From assembly GCA_035306605.1 (NCBI GenBank), contig DATGNR010000035.1: a stretch of DNA of 64,000 nucleotides. The stretch is one strand, 5' to 3'. The notes below the pieces were generated by a model. The model saw nothing but the letters and a program-made list of their open reading frames with translations. It ran no database searches and was not told the DNA's origin. The translations under genes and the position numbers were made by a program. This document shows positions 27,681 to 36,209 of this stretch, piece by piece. The stretch's first letter is position 1. Every line of letters starts with the position of its first letter. This DNA is from Xanthomarina sp035306605 (GTDB taxonomy: Bacteria; Bacteroidota; Bacteroidia; Flavobacteriales; Flavobacteriaceae).

Positions 27681-28751
27681 CTAATTTTCATTTTCTTTAT
27701 AAATTCCTAAGGTTAAATCGCCTTTATCGTTCATCGTAGCACGGTACATACCATCCGTATTGAACTCCATAACCATATTTCCGTTTTTATCAACTGCAAT
27801 AATTCCACCATCACCGCCAAGTTCTGGTACTTTTTTCTGAATAACTTCCCTTGCAGCCTCTTGAAGTGTTAGCCCTTTATAGTCCATAAGTGCGGAAATG
27901 TCATGGGCAACCATTGCACGAATAAAAAACTCGCCCCAACCCGTACTTGAAACCGCACAAGTATTATTATTAGCATAAGTTCCCGCTCCAATAATTGGTG
28001 AATCACCTACCCTTCCCCAACGCTTGTTGGTCATTCCTCCTGTAGAAGTTCCTGCCGCCAAATTACCGTGTTTATCTAAAGCAACACACCCCACTGTTCC
28101 AAATTTAGAATCTTTAATAGTGGCATCATAAAAAGCGGATTTATGGCCTGCTTTTTTGTTTGCTTCAAAGTTTTTTACGCGTTCCAATGAGTTCATTCTG
28201 TCCTCTGTATAAAAATACGTTGAGTCAACAATTTCTAATTCTTGTTCTTTAGCAAACATATCCGCTCCATACCCAGCCAACATCACATGTGGAGAACGTT
28301 CCATAATAGCTCTTGCCAAACTAATAGGGTTTTTAACTGTTTTGGTGCCGGCCGAAGCTCCTGCGTTTAAAGTTTTTCCATCCATTATAGAGGCGTCCAA
28401 TTCATTTGTACCTGCATTGGTAAACACAGCTCCCTTACCAGCATTAAATAAAGGTGAATTTTCCATAATGTGAATGGTTTGCTCAACAGCGTCTAAACTA
28501 CTACCTCCATTTTTTAAAATATTATGACCCACCCGAATAGCTTCTTCTAATTTTAATTTATAAGCTGCTTCATCTTCAGCAGACATGTTTTCCTTTAAAA
28601 TAGTTCCTGCTCCACCATGTATTACAATAGCATATTGATTGGTTTGAGTTGTTTCAATCGCTTTTGATTTTGAATAACCTTTCAGTTCCTCTTCGTTTTT
28701 ACAACTAAAAAAAACAAGGTATAAACACAATAAGTATATCGAATTTTTCAT
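27681..28751 (-). CDS. Isoaspartyl peptidase / L-asparaginase, exported
   Basis: A 356-residue plant-type (Ntn hydrolase) asparaginase with an N-terminal lipoprotein signal (C17 in LVFFSCKN). IHGGAGT is at 44-50 and the precursor would self-cleave before T219 in KFGTVGCVALD, giving alpha and beta chains. The beta chain starts with GTSTGGMTNKRWGRVGDSPIIGAGTYA, visible in its shorter parts GTSTGGM and GRVGDSPI. It removes isoaspartyl residues from peptides and may hydrolyse asparagine. Placement at the outer or inner membrane is inferred from the lipobox. It is divergent from the aldehyde dehydrogenase gene. Confidence 0.9.
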   Translation of the reverse strand: MKNSIYLLCLYLVFFSCKNEEELKGYSKSKAIETTQTNQYAIVIHGGAGTILKENMSAEDEAAYKLKLEEAIRVGHNILKNGGSSLDAVEQTIHIMENSPLFNAGKGAVFTNAGTNELDASIMDGKTLNAGASAGTKTVKNPISLARAIMERSPHVMLAGYGADMFAKEQELEIVDSTYFYTEDRMNSLERVKNFEANKKAGHKSAFYDATIKDSKFGTVGCVALDKHGNLAAGTSTGGMTNKRWGRVGDSPIIGAGTYANNNTCAVSSTGWGEFFIRAMVAHDISALMDYKGLTLQEAAREVIQKKVPELGGDGGIIAVDKNGNMVMEFNTDGMYRATMNDKGDLTLGIYKENEN

Positions 28752-28830
28752 AAAAACACATATTAAAATAGAAGACTTAAAGTTACATTATTTAGAAAAG
28801 CCATCTCAAGCTAAAACGACTTTTTATTCC

Positions 28831-28838
28831 TATCTTTG
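28831..28838 (+). promoter_or_regulatory. Candidate -7 box for the aldehyde dehydrogenase gene
   Basis: TATCTTTG matches TAnnTTTG, 39-46 bp before the likely start codon at 28877. No TTTG is found at the expected -33 distance. Confidence 0.42.
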
Positions 28839-28876
28839 TATTTCTATTTAATAATCAGTAAAAAAAACAAGTGAAT

Positions 28877-30430
28877 ATGGAAGCAATTGCTACCGATTTC
28901 GGGATTGATAAGGCTCTAAAACAATTAGGGGTTAAGGATATAAATGAAGGAACTTCAACAGGTTCAAAAAACTTCGCTAACGGTGATGTTATTGAGAGTT
29001 ATTCTCCTGTTGATGGGAATTTAATTGGAAAAGTTAAAACAACTACCAAGGAAGATTACGAAAAAGTAATTACTACTGCAACATCAGCGTTCTTAACTTG
29101 GAGAGCTATGCCAGCGCCTCAGCGTGGTGAAATAGTACGTCAGTTTGGAAATAAATTACGTGAATTAAAGGAGCCATTAGGTAAATTGGTTTCTTATGAA
29201 ATGGGAAAATCTTTACAAGAAGGTTACGGTGAAGTTCAAGAAATGATTGACATCTGTGATTTTGCAGTTGGTTTATCAAGACAATTAAACGGTCAGACCA
29301 TACCATCTGAACGTCCAGGACACGTTATGCGTGAGCAATGGCACTCTTTAGGAGTAGTTGGTATTATTTCAGCGTTTAACTTTCCAGTAGCTGTTTGGGC
29401 ATGGAATACGGCTTTAGCTTGGGTTTGTGGTGACGTTTGTGTTTGGAAAGCCTCGGAAAAAACTCCACTTTGCTCTATTGCTTGTCAAAATATCATTGCC
29501 GGAATTTTAAAAGAAAACAACTTACCAGAAGGTATTTCAAACATTATTACTGGCGATTATAAAGTTGGTGAAATGATGACTACAGATACAAGAATACCTT
29601 TAATTTCTGCTACAGGATCTACAAGAATGGGTAGAATTGTTGGTGTAACTGTTGCACAACGTTTTGGAAAATCGCTATTAGAGTTAGGAGGAAACAATGC
29701 AATTATTATTACTCCAACAGCCGATTTAAAAGTAGTAGTTCCAGGAGCTGTATTTGGTGCGGTTGGAACAGCTGGACAACGTTGTACTTCAACTCGTCGT
29801 TTAATAATACACGAATCAGTTTACGATAAAGTAAAAGACGCCATTGTTGGTGCATACGGTCAATTAACTATTGGAAACCCATTGGATGAGAAAAATCATA
29901 TTGGACCATTAATTGATAAAGATGCTGTAAATACATACTTAGCAGCTATTGAAAAAGCAAAAGCAGAAGGCGGAAACGTATTGGTTGAAGGTGGTGTTTT
30001 AGAAGGTGAAGGTTACGAGAGCGGATGCTACGTAAAACCAACGATCATTGAAGCTGAAAACCATTTTGAAATTGTACAGCACGAAACCTTTGCTCCTGTT
30101 TTATATTTAATGAAATATTCAGGTGAGGTTGAAAATGCTATCGAAAAACAAAATGGTGTTGCTCAAGGATTATCATCAGCTATTATGACGAATGAATTAA
30201 AAGAAGCTGAAAAATTCTTATCATTTGCAGGTTCTGATTGTGGAATTGCAAACGTAAATATAGGAACATCAGGAGCTGAAATTGGTGGTGCTTTTGGTGG
30301 TGAAAAAGAAACAGGTGGTGGACGTGAGTCTGGATCTGATGCTTGGAAAGTATATATGCGTCGTCAAACAAACACAGTAAACTATTCTGATGAGTTACCA
30401 TTAGCCCAAGGAATTAAATTCGATTTATAG
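28877..30430 (+). CDS. amaB: ALDH7-type aldehyde dehydrogenase (aminoadipate-semialdehyde dehydrogenase family)
   Basis: A 517-residue NAD-dependent aldehyde dehydrogenase of the antiquitin (ALDH7) group, whose members oxidise L-2-aminoadipate 6-semialdehyde in lysine catabolism. The catalytic cysteine is C303 in GTAGQRCTSTRR. The general base lies in LLELGGNNAI, and NFPVAVWAWNTALAWVCGD is the cofactor region, seen here as FNFPVAVWAWN. An in-frame GTG two codons upstream (28871) is an alternative start; I prefer the ATG. No other lysine-degradation gene is adjacent, so the substrate is inferred from family alone. A strong terminator follows. Confidence 0.85.
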   Translation: MEAIATDFGIDKALKQLGVKDINEGTSTGSKNFANGDVIESYSPVDGNLIGKVKTTTKEDYEKVITTATSAFLTWRAMPAPQRGEIVRQFGNKLRELKEPLGKLVSYEMGKSLQEGYGEVQEMIDICDFAVGLSRQLNGQTIPSERPGHVMREQWHSLGVVGIISAFNFPVAVWAWNTALAWVCGDVCVWKASEKTPLCSIACQNIIAGILKENNLPEGISNIITGDYKVGEMMTTDTRIPLISATGSTRMGRIVGVTVAQRFGKSLLELGGNNAIIITPTADLKVVVPGAVFGAVGTAGQRCTSTRRLIIHESVYDKVKDAIVGAYGQLTIGNPLDEKNHIGPLIDKDAVNTYLAAIEKAKAEGGNVLVEGGVLEGEGYESGCYVKPTIIEAENHFEIVQHETFAPVLYLMKYSGEVENAIEKQNGVAQGLSSAIMTNELKEAEKFLSFAGSDCGIANVNIGTSGAEIGGAFGGEKETGGGRESGSDAWKVYMRRQTNTVNYSDELPLAQGIKFDL

Positions 30431-30456
30431 TATATAACTATTAGTGTTAATTTTTT

Positions 30457-30492
30457 AAAAGACCGTTTTCCCATTCGAGAACGGTCTTTTTA
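30457..30492 (+). terminator. Intrinsic terminator after the aldehyde dehydrogenase gene
   Basis: A 14-bp stem with one G-T pair (30457-30470 and 30477-30490) around a 6-nt loop ends in five or more T, 26 bp after the stop codon. Confidence 0.87.
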
Positions 30493-30602
30493 CATATAAT
30501 TAATTAACAAAGCCTTTGCATTTATACTAATTGCTTTTGCTTATTTTTGAAACTTATCTTTTTATCGAAGTCAAGTATTAAAACCATCTATATAACATTT
30601 TT

Positions 30603-32744
30603 ATGAAAAAAATTATTATTTCATGTGTATGTGCAACATTCATTTTAGGTTGCGAAACAAACACAAAAAACACCGAACTAGAATTGAATTATCCTAAAAC
30701 TAAAACAGTAGACACTGTAACCACTTATTTCGGAACAGAAGTTAAAGATCCATACAGATGGTTAGAAGACGATAGAAGTGCAGAAACTGCTGCATGGGTG
30801 AAAATAGAAAACGAGCTAACCAATGGATACTTAGAATCCATACCATACAAAGACAGCTTGAAAAATCGTTTGGAAACCTTATGGAATTACGAAAAAATTG
30901 GAGCACCTTCATCAGAAGGAGATTACAATTATTTCTTTAAAAATGATGGATTACAAAACCAATCTGTTCTTTATAGAAAGAAAAAAGATGGAACTGGAGA
31001 AGAGGTGTTTTTAGATCCAAATACATTTAGTAAAGATGGAACGACCTCTTTAGGCGGTCTATCTTTCTCAAAAAACAGCAAGATGCTTGCCTATTCAATT
31101 TCAGAAGGAGGAAGCGATTGGAGAAAAGTAATCCTTATGGATACAGAAACCAAAGAAATTATTGAAGACACTTTAGTTGATATAAAATTTAGTGGTACTT
31201 CTTGGTATAAAAACGAAGGATTTTACTACTCTAGTTACGACAAACCTGAGGGTAGCGAACTATCAGCTAAAACAGATCAGCATAAAGTGTACTATCATAA
31301 ATTAGGAACTCCTCAAAAAGAAGATCTCCTTGTTTATGGAGGTACTGAAGATGAAAAACACAGATACATTACAGGAAAAGTTAGTGAAGATGACAGATTT
31401 TTATTTTTAGAGCCTAAGGTTTCTACTTCTGGAAATAAATTATATGTAAAGGACTTAAGTAAACCGAATTCATCCTTTGTTGAAATTTTAGGGCATACAG
31501 ATAGTGACACGGGAGTTATTACTAATGATGGAGATACGCTTTATTTAATAACTAATTTAAATGCTCCAAATAGAAGAGTGGTAAAAGTATCAGCTTCAAA
31601 CCCGACACCAGAAAATTGGGTAGATGTTATTCCAGAAACTGAACATGTATTATCTGCTTCAAAAGCAGGAAACTATTTATTTGCCGTTTATATGGTAGAT
31701 GCTGTTTCAAAAGTATATCAATATAACTACGATGGTACAAAGGTTCGTGAAGTAGAACTTCCTGGACTTGGAACTGCTGGAGGTTTTTCAGCAAAAAAAG
31801 ATGAAACAGAATTATATTATTCATTCACAAATTATATTACTCCTGGAAACATTTACAATTTTCAAATAGAGACAGGGGTTTCATCATTATACAGCAAACC
31901 AGAAATTGACTTTAATTCTAACGATTACGAAAGCAATCAGGTATTTTACACCTCTAAAGATGGCACCCAAGTACCTATGATTATTACTCATAAAAAAGGA
32001 TTGGAATTAAACGGTAAAAACCCAACTATTCTATATGGGTATGGCGGGTTTAATATTAGTTTAACCCCTGCGTTTAGTATTGCTAATGTAGTATGGATGG
32101 AACAAGGCGGAATTTATGCTGTTCCTAATTTACGTGGCGGTGGGGAATATGGTAAAAAATGGCACGACGCAGGAACAAAAATGCAAAAACAGAATGTATT
32201 CGACGATTTTATTGCAGCCGCTCAATACCTAATTGATAACAAATACACCTCATCAAAATACTTAGCTATTAAAGGTGGATCTAACGGAGGTTTATTAGTT
32301 GGTGCGGTTATGACACAACGTCCAGAGTTATTTCAGGTAGCATTACCAGCAGTTGGTGTTTTAGATATGTTGCGTTATCATACTTTCACAGCAGGAGCTG
32401 GTTGGGCATACGACTATGGAACAGCTGAAGACAGTAAGGAAATGTTTAATTATTTAAAAAACTATTCGCCTTTACACAATATTAAAGCTGGGGTGGAATA
32501 TCCTGCCACTTTAATTACAACTGGCGATCATGACGACCGTGTGGTTCCTGCACATAGTTTTAAATTTGCCGCTGAGTTACAAAGCAAACAAACAGGAGCA
32601 AATCCGACACTAATCCGAATTGAAACAGATGCTGGTCACGGAGCAGGAACTCCTGTGAGCAAAACCATCGAGCAAAATGCTGATATTTTTGGGTTTACAC
32701 TTTATAATATGGGTTTTAAAACCTTACCTAAAAAGATAGATTAA
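30603..32744 (+). CDS. Prolyl oligopeptidase family (S9A) lipoprotein
   Basis: A 713-residue serine peptidase with a lipoprotein signal (FILGCETN, C17). The N-terminal beta-propeller begins with the family hallmark DPYRWLEDD. The C-terminal alpha/beta hydrolase has the nucleophile S560 in KGGSNGGLLVGA, the aspartate in GDHDDRVVP and the histidine in DAGHGAG. It should cut short peptides after proline. The lipobox places it in the envelope, where it could process peptides taken up as nutrients. It is monocistronic with a strong terminator. Confidence 0.93.
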   Translation: MKKIIISCVCATFILGCETNTKNTELELNYPKTKTVDTVTTYFGTEVKDPYRWLEDDRSAETAAWVKIENELTNGYLESIPYKDSLKNRLETLWNYEKIGAPSSEGDYNYFFKNDGLQNQSVLYRKKKDGTGEEVFLDPNTFSKDGTTSLGGLSFSKNSKMLAYSISEGGSDWRKVILMDTETKEIIEDTLVDIKFSGTSWYKNEGFYYSSYDKPEGSELSAKTDQHKVYYHKLGTPQKEDLLVYGGTEDEKHRYITGKVSEDDRFLFLEPKVSTSGNKLYVKDLSKPNSSFVEILGHTDSDTGVITNDGDTLYLITNLNAPNRRVVKVSASNPTPENWVDVIPETEHVLSASKAGNYLFAVYMVDAVSKVYQYNYDGTKVREVELPGLGTAGGFSAKKDETELYYSFTNYITPGNIYNFQIETGVSSLYSKPEIDFNSNDYESNQVFYTSKDGTQVPMIITHKKGLELNGKNPTILYGYGGFNISLTPAFSIANVVWMEQGGIYAVPNLRGGGEYGKKWHDAGTKMQKQNVFDDFIAAAQYLIDNKYTSSKYLAIKGGSNGGLLVGAVMTQRPELFQVALPAVGVLDMLRYHTFTAGAGWAYDYGTAEDSKEMFNYLKNYSPLHNIKAGVEYPATLITTGDHDDRVVPAHSFKFAAELQSKQTGANPTLIRIETDAGHGAGTPVSKTIEQNADIFGFTLYNMGFKTLPKKID

Positions 32745-32778
32745 GCTATAAAAGGCTTATATTCTCTCTAATAAATTT

Positions 32779-32810
32779 AAAGCCGTTTGAAATTTCAAAC
32801 GGCTTTTTTT
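32779..32810 (+). terminator. Intrinsic terminator after the S9A peptidase gene
   Basis: A 28-base perfect palindrome (32779-32806) with the core AGCCGTTTG / CAAACGGCT continues into T (to 32810). It sits 34 bp after the stop codon and immediately before the promoter of the next gene. Confidence 0.88.
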
Positions 32811-32814
32811 ATAC

Positions 32815-32822
32815 TATTTTTG
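32815..32822 (+). promoter_or_regulatory. Candidate -7 box abutting the ABC ATPase start codon
   Basis: TATTTTTG matches TAnnTTTG and ends only four bases before the ATG at 32827. Transcription would begin at or next to the start codon, giving a leaderless message. The upstream terminator leaves no other obvious promoter space. Confidence 0.4.
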
Positions 32823-32826
32823 TACT

Positions 32827-33741
32827 ATGCTACAAGTAAAAAACCTCTCTTTTAAATACCAAAAAACACCAGTACTTCAAAACATAAATTTTGAATTAAA
32901 GGCTGGAGAACATGCCTCCATTATTGGTGAAAGCGGATCCGGAAAAAGTACTTTACTAAAACTAATTTACGGAGAATTAGATGTTGACAACGGCTCTATT
33001 TTTTGGAATGAAACTGAAGTACTAGGACCAAAATACAACTTAGTGGTTGGTTACGATTTCATGAAATATGTCTCGCAAGAATTCGATTTAATGCCTTTTA
33101 CTACCGTTTCTGAAAATATTGGTAAATACTTATCTAATTTTTATCCTGAAAAAAAACAGACGCGCATAAACGAACTGTTGGAAGTGGTGGAGCTCACTCC
33201 TTTTGCCAACACCAAAGTAAAACTTTTAAGTGGCGGACAAAAACAACGTGTGGCCTTGGCTAGAGCCTTAGCCAATAAGCCGGAAATTATTTTATTGGAC
33301 GAACCCTTTAGCCATATAGATAACTTTAAGAAACAAAGTTTAAGACGACGTTTGTTTCATTTTTTAAAAGAGAATAAAATTACCTGTATCGTTGCCTCAC
33401 ATGATAAAGAAGATGTTTTACCATACTCAGATAGAATGATTGTTTTAAACGATCATGAAATCGTGGCTAACAACAGTCCAACCTATTTGTATAAAAATCC
33501 TGGGACTCCATTAATTGCAGCGTTCTTTGGCGAATTTAATATCATTGACAAGAAGTTTGTTTATGCACATCAAATACAACGTGTAAACAAGTCAAATTTA
33601 AAGGCAATTGTAAAAACCTGCTACTTTAAAGGTTCCTTTTATTTAATTGAAGCAGATATAAATGGACAAACTGTATTTTTAGAACATCCAACATACATAA
33701 ACAAAAATACAGAAATTTATCTGGCTATAGAATGTCAATAA
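32827..33741 (+). CDS. ABC transporter ATP-binding protein, PotA/CysA-like, without permease
   Basis: A 304-residue ATPase. Walker A is GESGSGKST (34-42), the signature is LSGGQKQR, Walker B is IILLDEPFSHID, and the switch histidine is in VASHDKED. The first 220 residues are the nucleotide-binding domain. The rest resembles the regulatory beta domain of importer ATPases for polyamines, sulfate or iron. No permease or binding-protein gene is nearby, so the substrate is open. The last 17 bases overlap the 3' end of the convergent GreA-like gene. The promoter box is so close that the message may be leaderless. Confidence 0.85.
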   Translation: MLQVKNLSFKYQKTPVLQNINFELKAGEHASIIGESGSGKSTLLKLIYGELDVDNGSIFWNETEVLGPKYNLVVGYDFMKYVSQEFDLMPFTTVSENIGKYLSNFYPEKKQTRINELLEVVELTPFANTKVKLLSGGQKQRVALARALANKPEIILLDEPFSHIDNFKKQSLRRRLFHFLKENKITCIVASHDKEDVLPYSDRMIVLNDHEIVANNSPTYLYKNPGTPLIAAFFGEFNIIDKKFVYAHQIQRVNKSNLKAIVKTCYFKGSFYLIEADINGQTVFLEHPTYINKNTEIYLAIECQ

Positions 33742-34186
33742 TTTTAAATTCCTGTTCTCGAAATCTAATGGAAGCTCCTATTTGCTTACCAAGCAACAAT
33801 TTTCCTATGGGAGTTATTGGGGAAATGGCGTAAAACACCTGTCCCGAGAATTGTAATTCACCAGCACTAATAGAAATAAAGTAATTGGAAGACGTTGTTA
33901 ATACAAGGGAGCCCATACAAACTGTATCCGAAGTTTTAGATATATCTATTTTAGAAAGTATCTCTAGGATTTTTTTTATTTCAGCCAATTGATTTCCTGC
34001 TTTTTCCCGTTCTAATTGCAACATGGCTCTTCCCGTTTCATGTTTATCTCCTGCACTACTTTTGGTTTCAGATGTTAAGGACTCTTGTATCTCTTCAATG
34101 GTTTTTTGAATGCTATTAAATCTATTATTACTAAACTCTTTACATTGAAGATATAATTGTTGCTTTAACTCTAAATTATTTTCCAT
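33725..34186 (-). CDS. GreA/GreB-like protein
   Basis: A 153-residue protein with a helical, likely coiled-coil first half (about 5-90) and a C-terminal beta domain containing SPITPIGKLLLGKQIG. That segment resembles the C-terminal FKBP-like domain of transcript-cleavage factors (consensus SPxSPxGxALLGKxxGD). The two acidic residues at the GreA coiled-coil tip are not evident, so RNA-cleavage activity is doubtful and a role in binding RNA polymerase is only an inference. Relatives are sometimes labelled 3-oxoacyl-ACP synthase in databases, which this sequence does not support. Its start overlaps the end of mtgA by 11 bp. Confidence 0.68.
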   Translation of the reverse strand: MENNLELKQQLYLQCKEFSNNRFNSIQKTIEEIQESLTSETKSSAGDKHETGRAMLQLEREKAGNQLAEIKKILEILSKIDISKTSDTVCMGSLVLTTSSNYFISISAGELQFSGQVFYAISPITPIGKLLLGKQIGASIRFREQEFKIIDIL

Positions 34187-34874
34187 CTTCCTTATTGTAA
34201 TCTAGCTTACCAAAATACCCCATTTGTCTTACAATCCATGTTTTTCTACGCTCTATATAATTAGAAGCTGGACGGGCTTTAAATTTTAAGGGGTTTGGTA
34301 AAATAGCCGCAATTGATGCCGCTTCATATTGCGATAATTTTGAGGCAGGTTTATTATACCAATAAACAGCCGCCGCTTCAGTTCCATAAATACTAGGCCC
34401 CATTTCAATGCTATTTAAATACACTTCTATAATGCGTTCCTTTGTCCAAATACTTTCAATTAAAAAAGTAAAATACACTTCCAACCCTTTCCTTAACCAA
34501 CTTCGTTCCGGCCATAAAAACACATTTTTAGCGGTTTGTTGGCTAATGGTACTGCCACCCTTAATACGCTTTCCTTTTTTGTTGTTTTCAAAAGCTTTTC
34601 CTATTGCTTCTACATCAAATCCATTATGCTTTAAAAAATTTTGGTCTTCGCTACAAATAACTGCCAGTTGCATATTTTTAGAAATTTTGTCTAAAGAAAC
34701 CCAATCGTGCTTCCAACCAAATTTGTTTCCATTTTGATGGTTTTCAACCCCTCTAATAAGCATTAAAGGAGTTATTGGAACAGGAACCCATTTGTACAAA
34801 AACACAAAGCCTACGGAAAGAATAATTAAGCAAACTAGAATTTTTAAAATAAACTTGAAGAATCTTTTTAGCAT
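34176..34874 (-). CDS. mtgA: Monofunctional peptidoglycan glycosyltransferase
   Basis: A 232-residue membrane-anchored GT51 enzyme that polymerises lipid II into glycan strands. One membrane segment is at about 8-28. The catalytic glutamate is E76 in ICSEDQNFLKHNGFD, followed by GGSTISQQTAKN and EVYLNSIEMGPSIYG. There is no transpeptidase domain. It lies in a compact minus-strand run: the FAD oxidoreductase ends one base before its ATG, and it overlaps the GreA-like gene by 11 bp, so the three are probably one operon. Confidence 0.94.
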   Translation of the reverse strand: MLKRFFKFILKILVCLIILSVGFVFLYKWVPVPITPLMLIRGVENHQNGNKFGWKHDWVSLDKISKNMQLAVICSEDQNFLKHNGFDVEAIGKAFENNKKGKRIKGGSTISQQTAKNVFLWPERSWLRKGLEVYFTFLIESIWTKERIIEVYLNSIEMGPSIYGTEAAAVYWYNKPASKLSQYEAASIAAILPNPLKFKARPASNYIERRKTWIVRQMGYFGKLDYNKEDGK

Positions 34875-34875
34875 A

Positions 34876-35991
34876 TTAATCTATTAAATCCACTATTTCT
34901 CTACCAATTAAACTTCCAATGGCCACACCCATGCCACCTAATCTAACACCACAATACACATGATTTGAGAGTTGTTTTACAATTGGCTCCTTACTGGATC
35001 CAACTCCCATAATACCAGACCAACTATAGTCTATTTCAAAATCGGTATCGGGTAAAATTACTGTTTTTAAAAGTTCTTTTAATTTATTTTGAATAAGTTC
35101 TGTTTGGCCAAATTCCGTAGTTTCTTCAGTTTTGAAATCGAGATTTCTTCCTCCTCCAAAAAGAATTCTATCGTCAATATTCCTGAAATAGTAATACCCT
35201 TTATCTAAATGAAAAGTGCCTTCAATATGAAGATTTTTTATAGGTTTTGTAATTAGTACCTGTGCTCTAGCTGGTTTTACCGATTCTGAAATATGCTGTG
35301 AAGCAAAGCCGTTAGTTGTGAAAATAAGATTTTTACTTTGAAATTCTAAATGCTTGGTTTTCACCTGTACACTATTTACCTGATCCACATAATTCTCAAC
35401 CAAAATATTATTTAAAATTTTGATACCCACAGATTGTGCCTTTTGAAGCAAAGCTTCCATCATTTTTCCAGTGTCTATTTGACCTTCAAATGAATTAAAG
35501 ACATATGTTTCTTGAATATTCTTAAAATGAAACTCATTTTTCTTTAACGCAAAAACATTTTCTTTAAAAACAGGTTTCAACAATTTATTTACCCTTTCTC
35601 TTTCCGATAAACATGTTTCAAAAAGTTGAGAATCTTCGTTTGTAAATAGTTCATAACCGCCTAATTGCTGATAATAAATATCCTGATCTGATAAGGTTTG
35701 CCTTAAAAGTAGCAAGCCATCCATTCGTTTCTTAATTAGGTCAACGACCTCATCTTCAGAATGGGATTTTAAGTCATCCAAAATTTCGCTCAAACTTCCA
35801 AAGCAAGCAAAGCCGGCATTTTTAGTACTTGCTCCTTGCGGTAGCATGCCTTTTTCTAATATTAAGATTTTAGCCTTTGGAAAACGTCGTTTTAGATGTA
35901 AAGCACAATTAAGCCCAACGATACCACTTCCAACAATGGTGTAGTCTACGTTAGTAAACCAAGACTTATATTCCCAATATGAAAGATTCAT
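34876..35991 (-). CDS. FAD-dependent oxidoreductase, DAO (glycine/D-amino-acid oxidase) family
   Basis: A 371-residue flavoenzyme with the dinucleotide loop IVGSGIVGLNCALHL (GxGxxG at 21-26) and a glutamate in ILILEKG that binds the ribose. The C-terminal GVRLGGMGVAIGSLIG is the second FAD-contact segment of this family. Members oxidise secondary amines or D-amino acids; the substrate is not readable. It is the first gene of the oxidoreductase-mtgA-GreA-like run. The upstream 188-bp gap to the divergent T9SS gene holds both promoters. Confidence 0.83.
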   Translation of the reverse strand: MNLSYWEYKSWFTNVDYTIVGSGIVGLNCALHLKRRFPKAKILILEKGMLPQGASTKNAGFACFGSLSEILDDLKSHSEDEVVDLIKKRMDGLLLLRQTLSDQDIYYQQLGGYELFTNEDSQLFETCLSERERVNKLLKPVFKENVFALKKNEFHFKNIQETYVFNSFEGQIDTGKMMEALLQKAQSVGIKILNNILVENYVDQVNSVQVKTKHLEFQSKNLIFTTNGFASQHISESVKPARAQVLITKPIKNLHIEGTFHLDKGYYYFRNIDDRILFGGGRNLDFKTEETTEFGQTELIQNKLKELLKTVILPDTDFEIDYSWSGIMGVGSSKEPIVKQLSNHVYCGVRLGGMGVAIGSLIGREIVDLID

Positions 35992-36209
35992 TATATATAG
36001 GTTGAAATGTAAAACACTTTGGTAAACTTAATGATTTCACTGAAAAAAGAGATGTTATTTATTCATTATCTATTAGCACCTACTTGGTTAAATTATAAAC
36101 AATAGGTATTTATTTAACAGTTAATCGATTAAAACATTAGCATTAAAGTGAAAATTTTTAAATATTCATTTAATTTAATATGTTTCGTAAAATTCAAACC
36201 TGTCTAATT

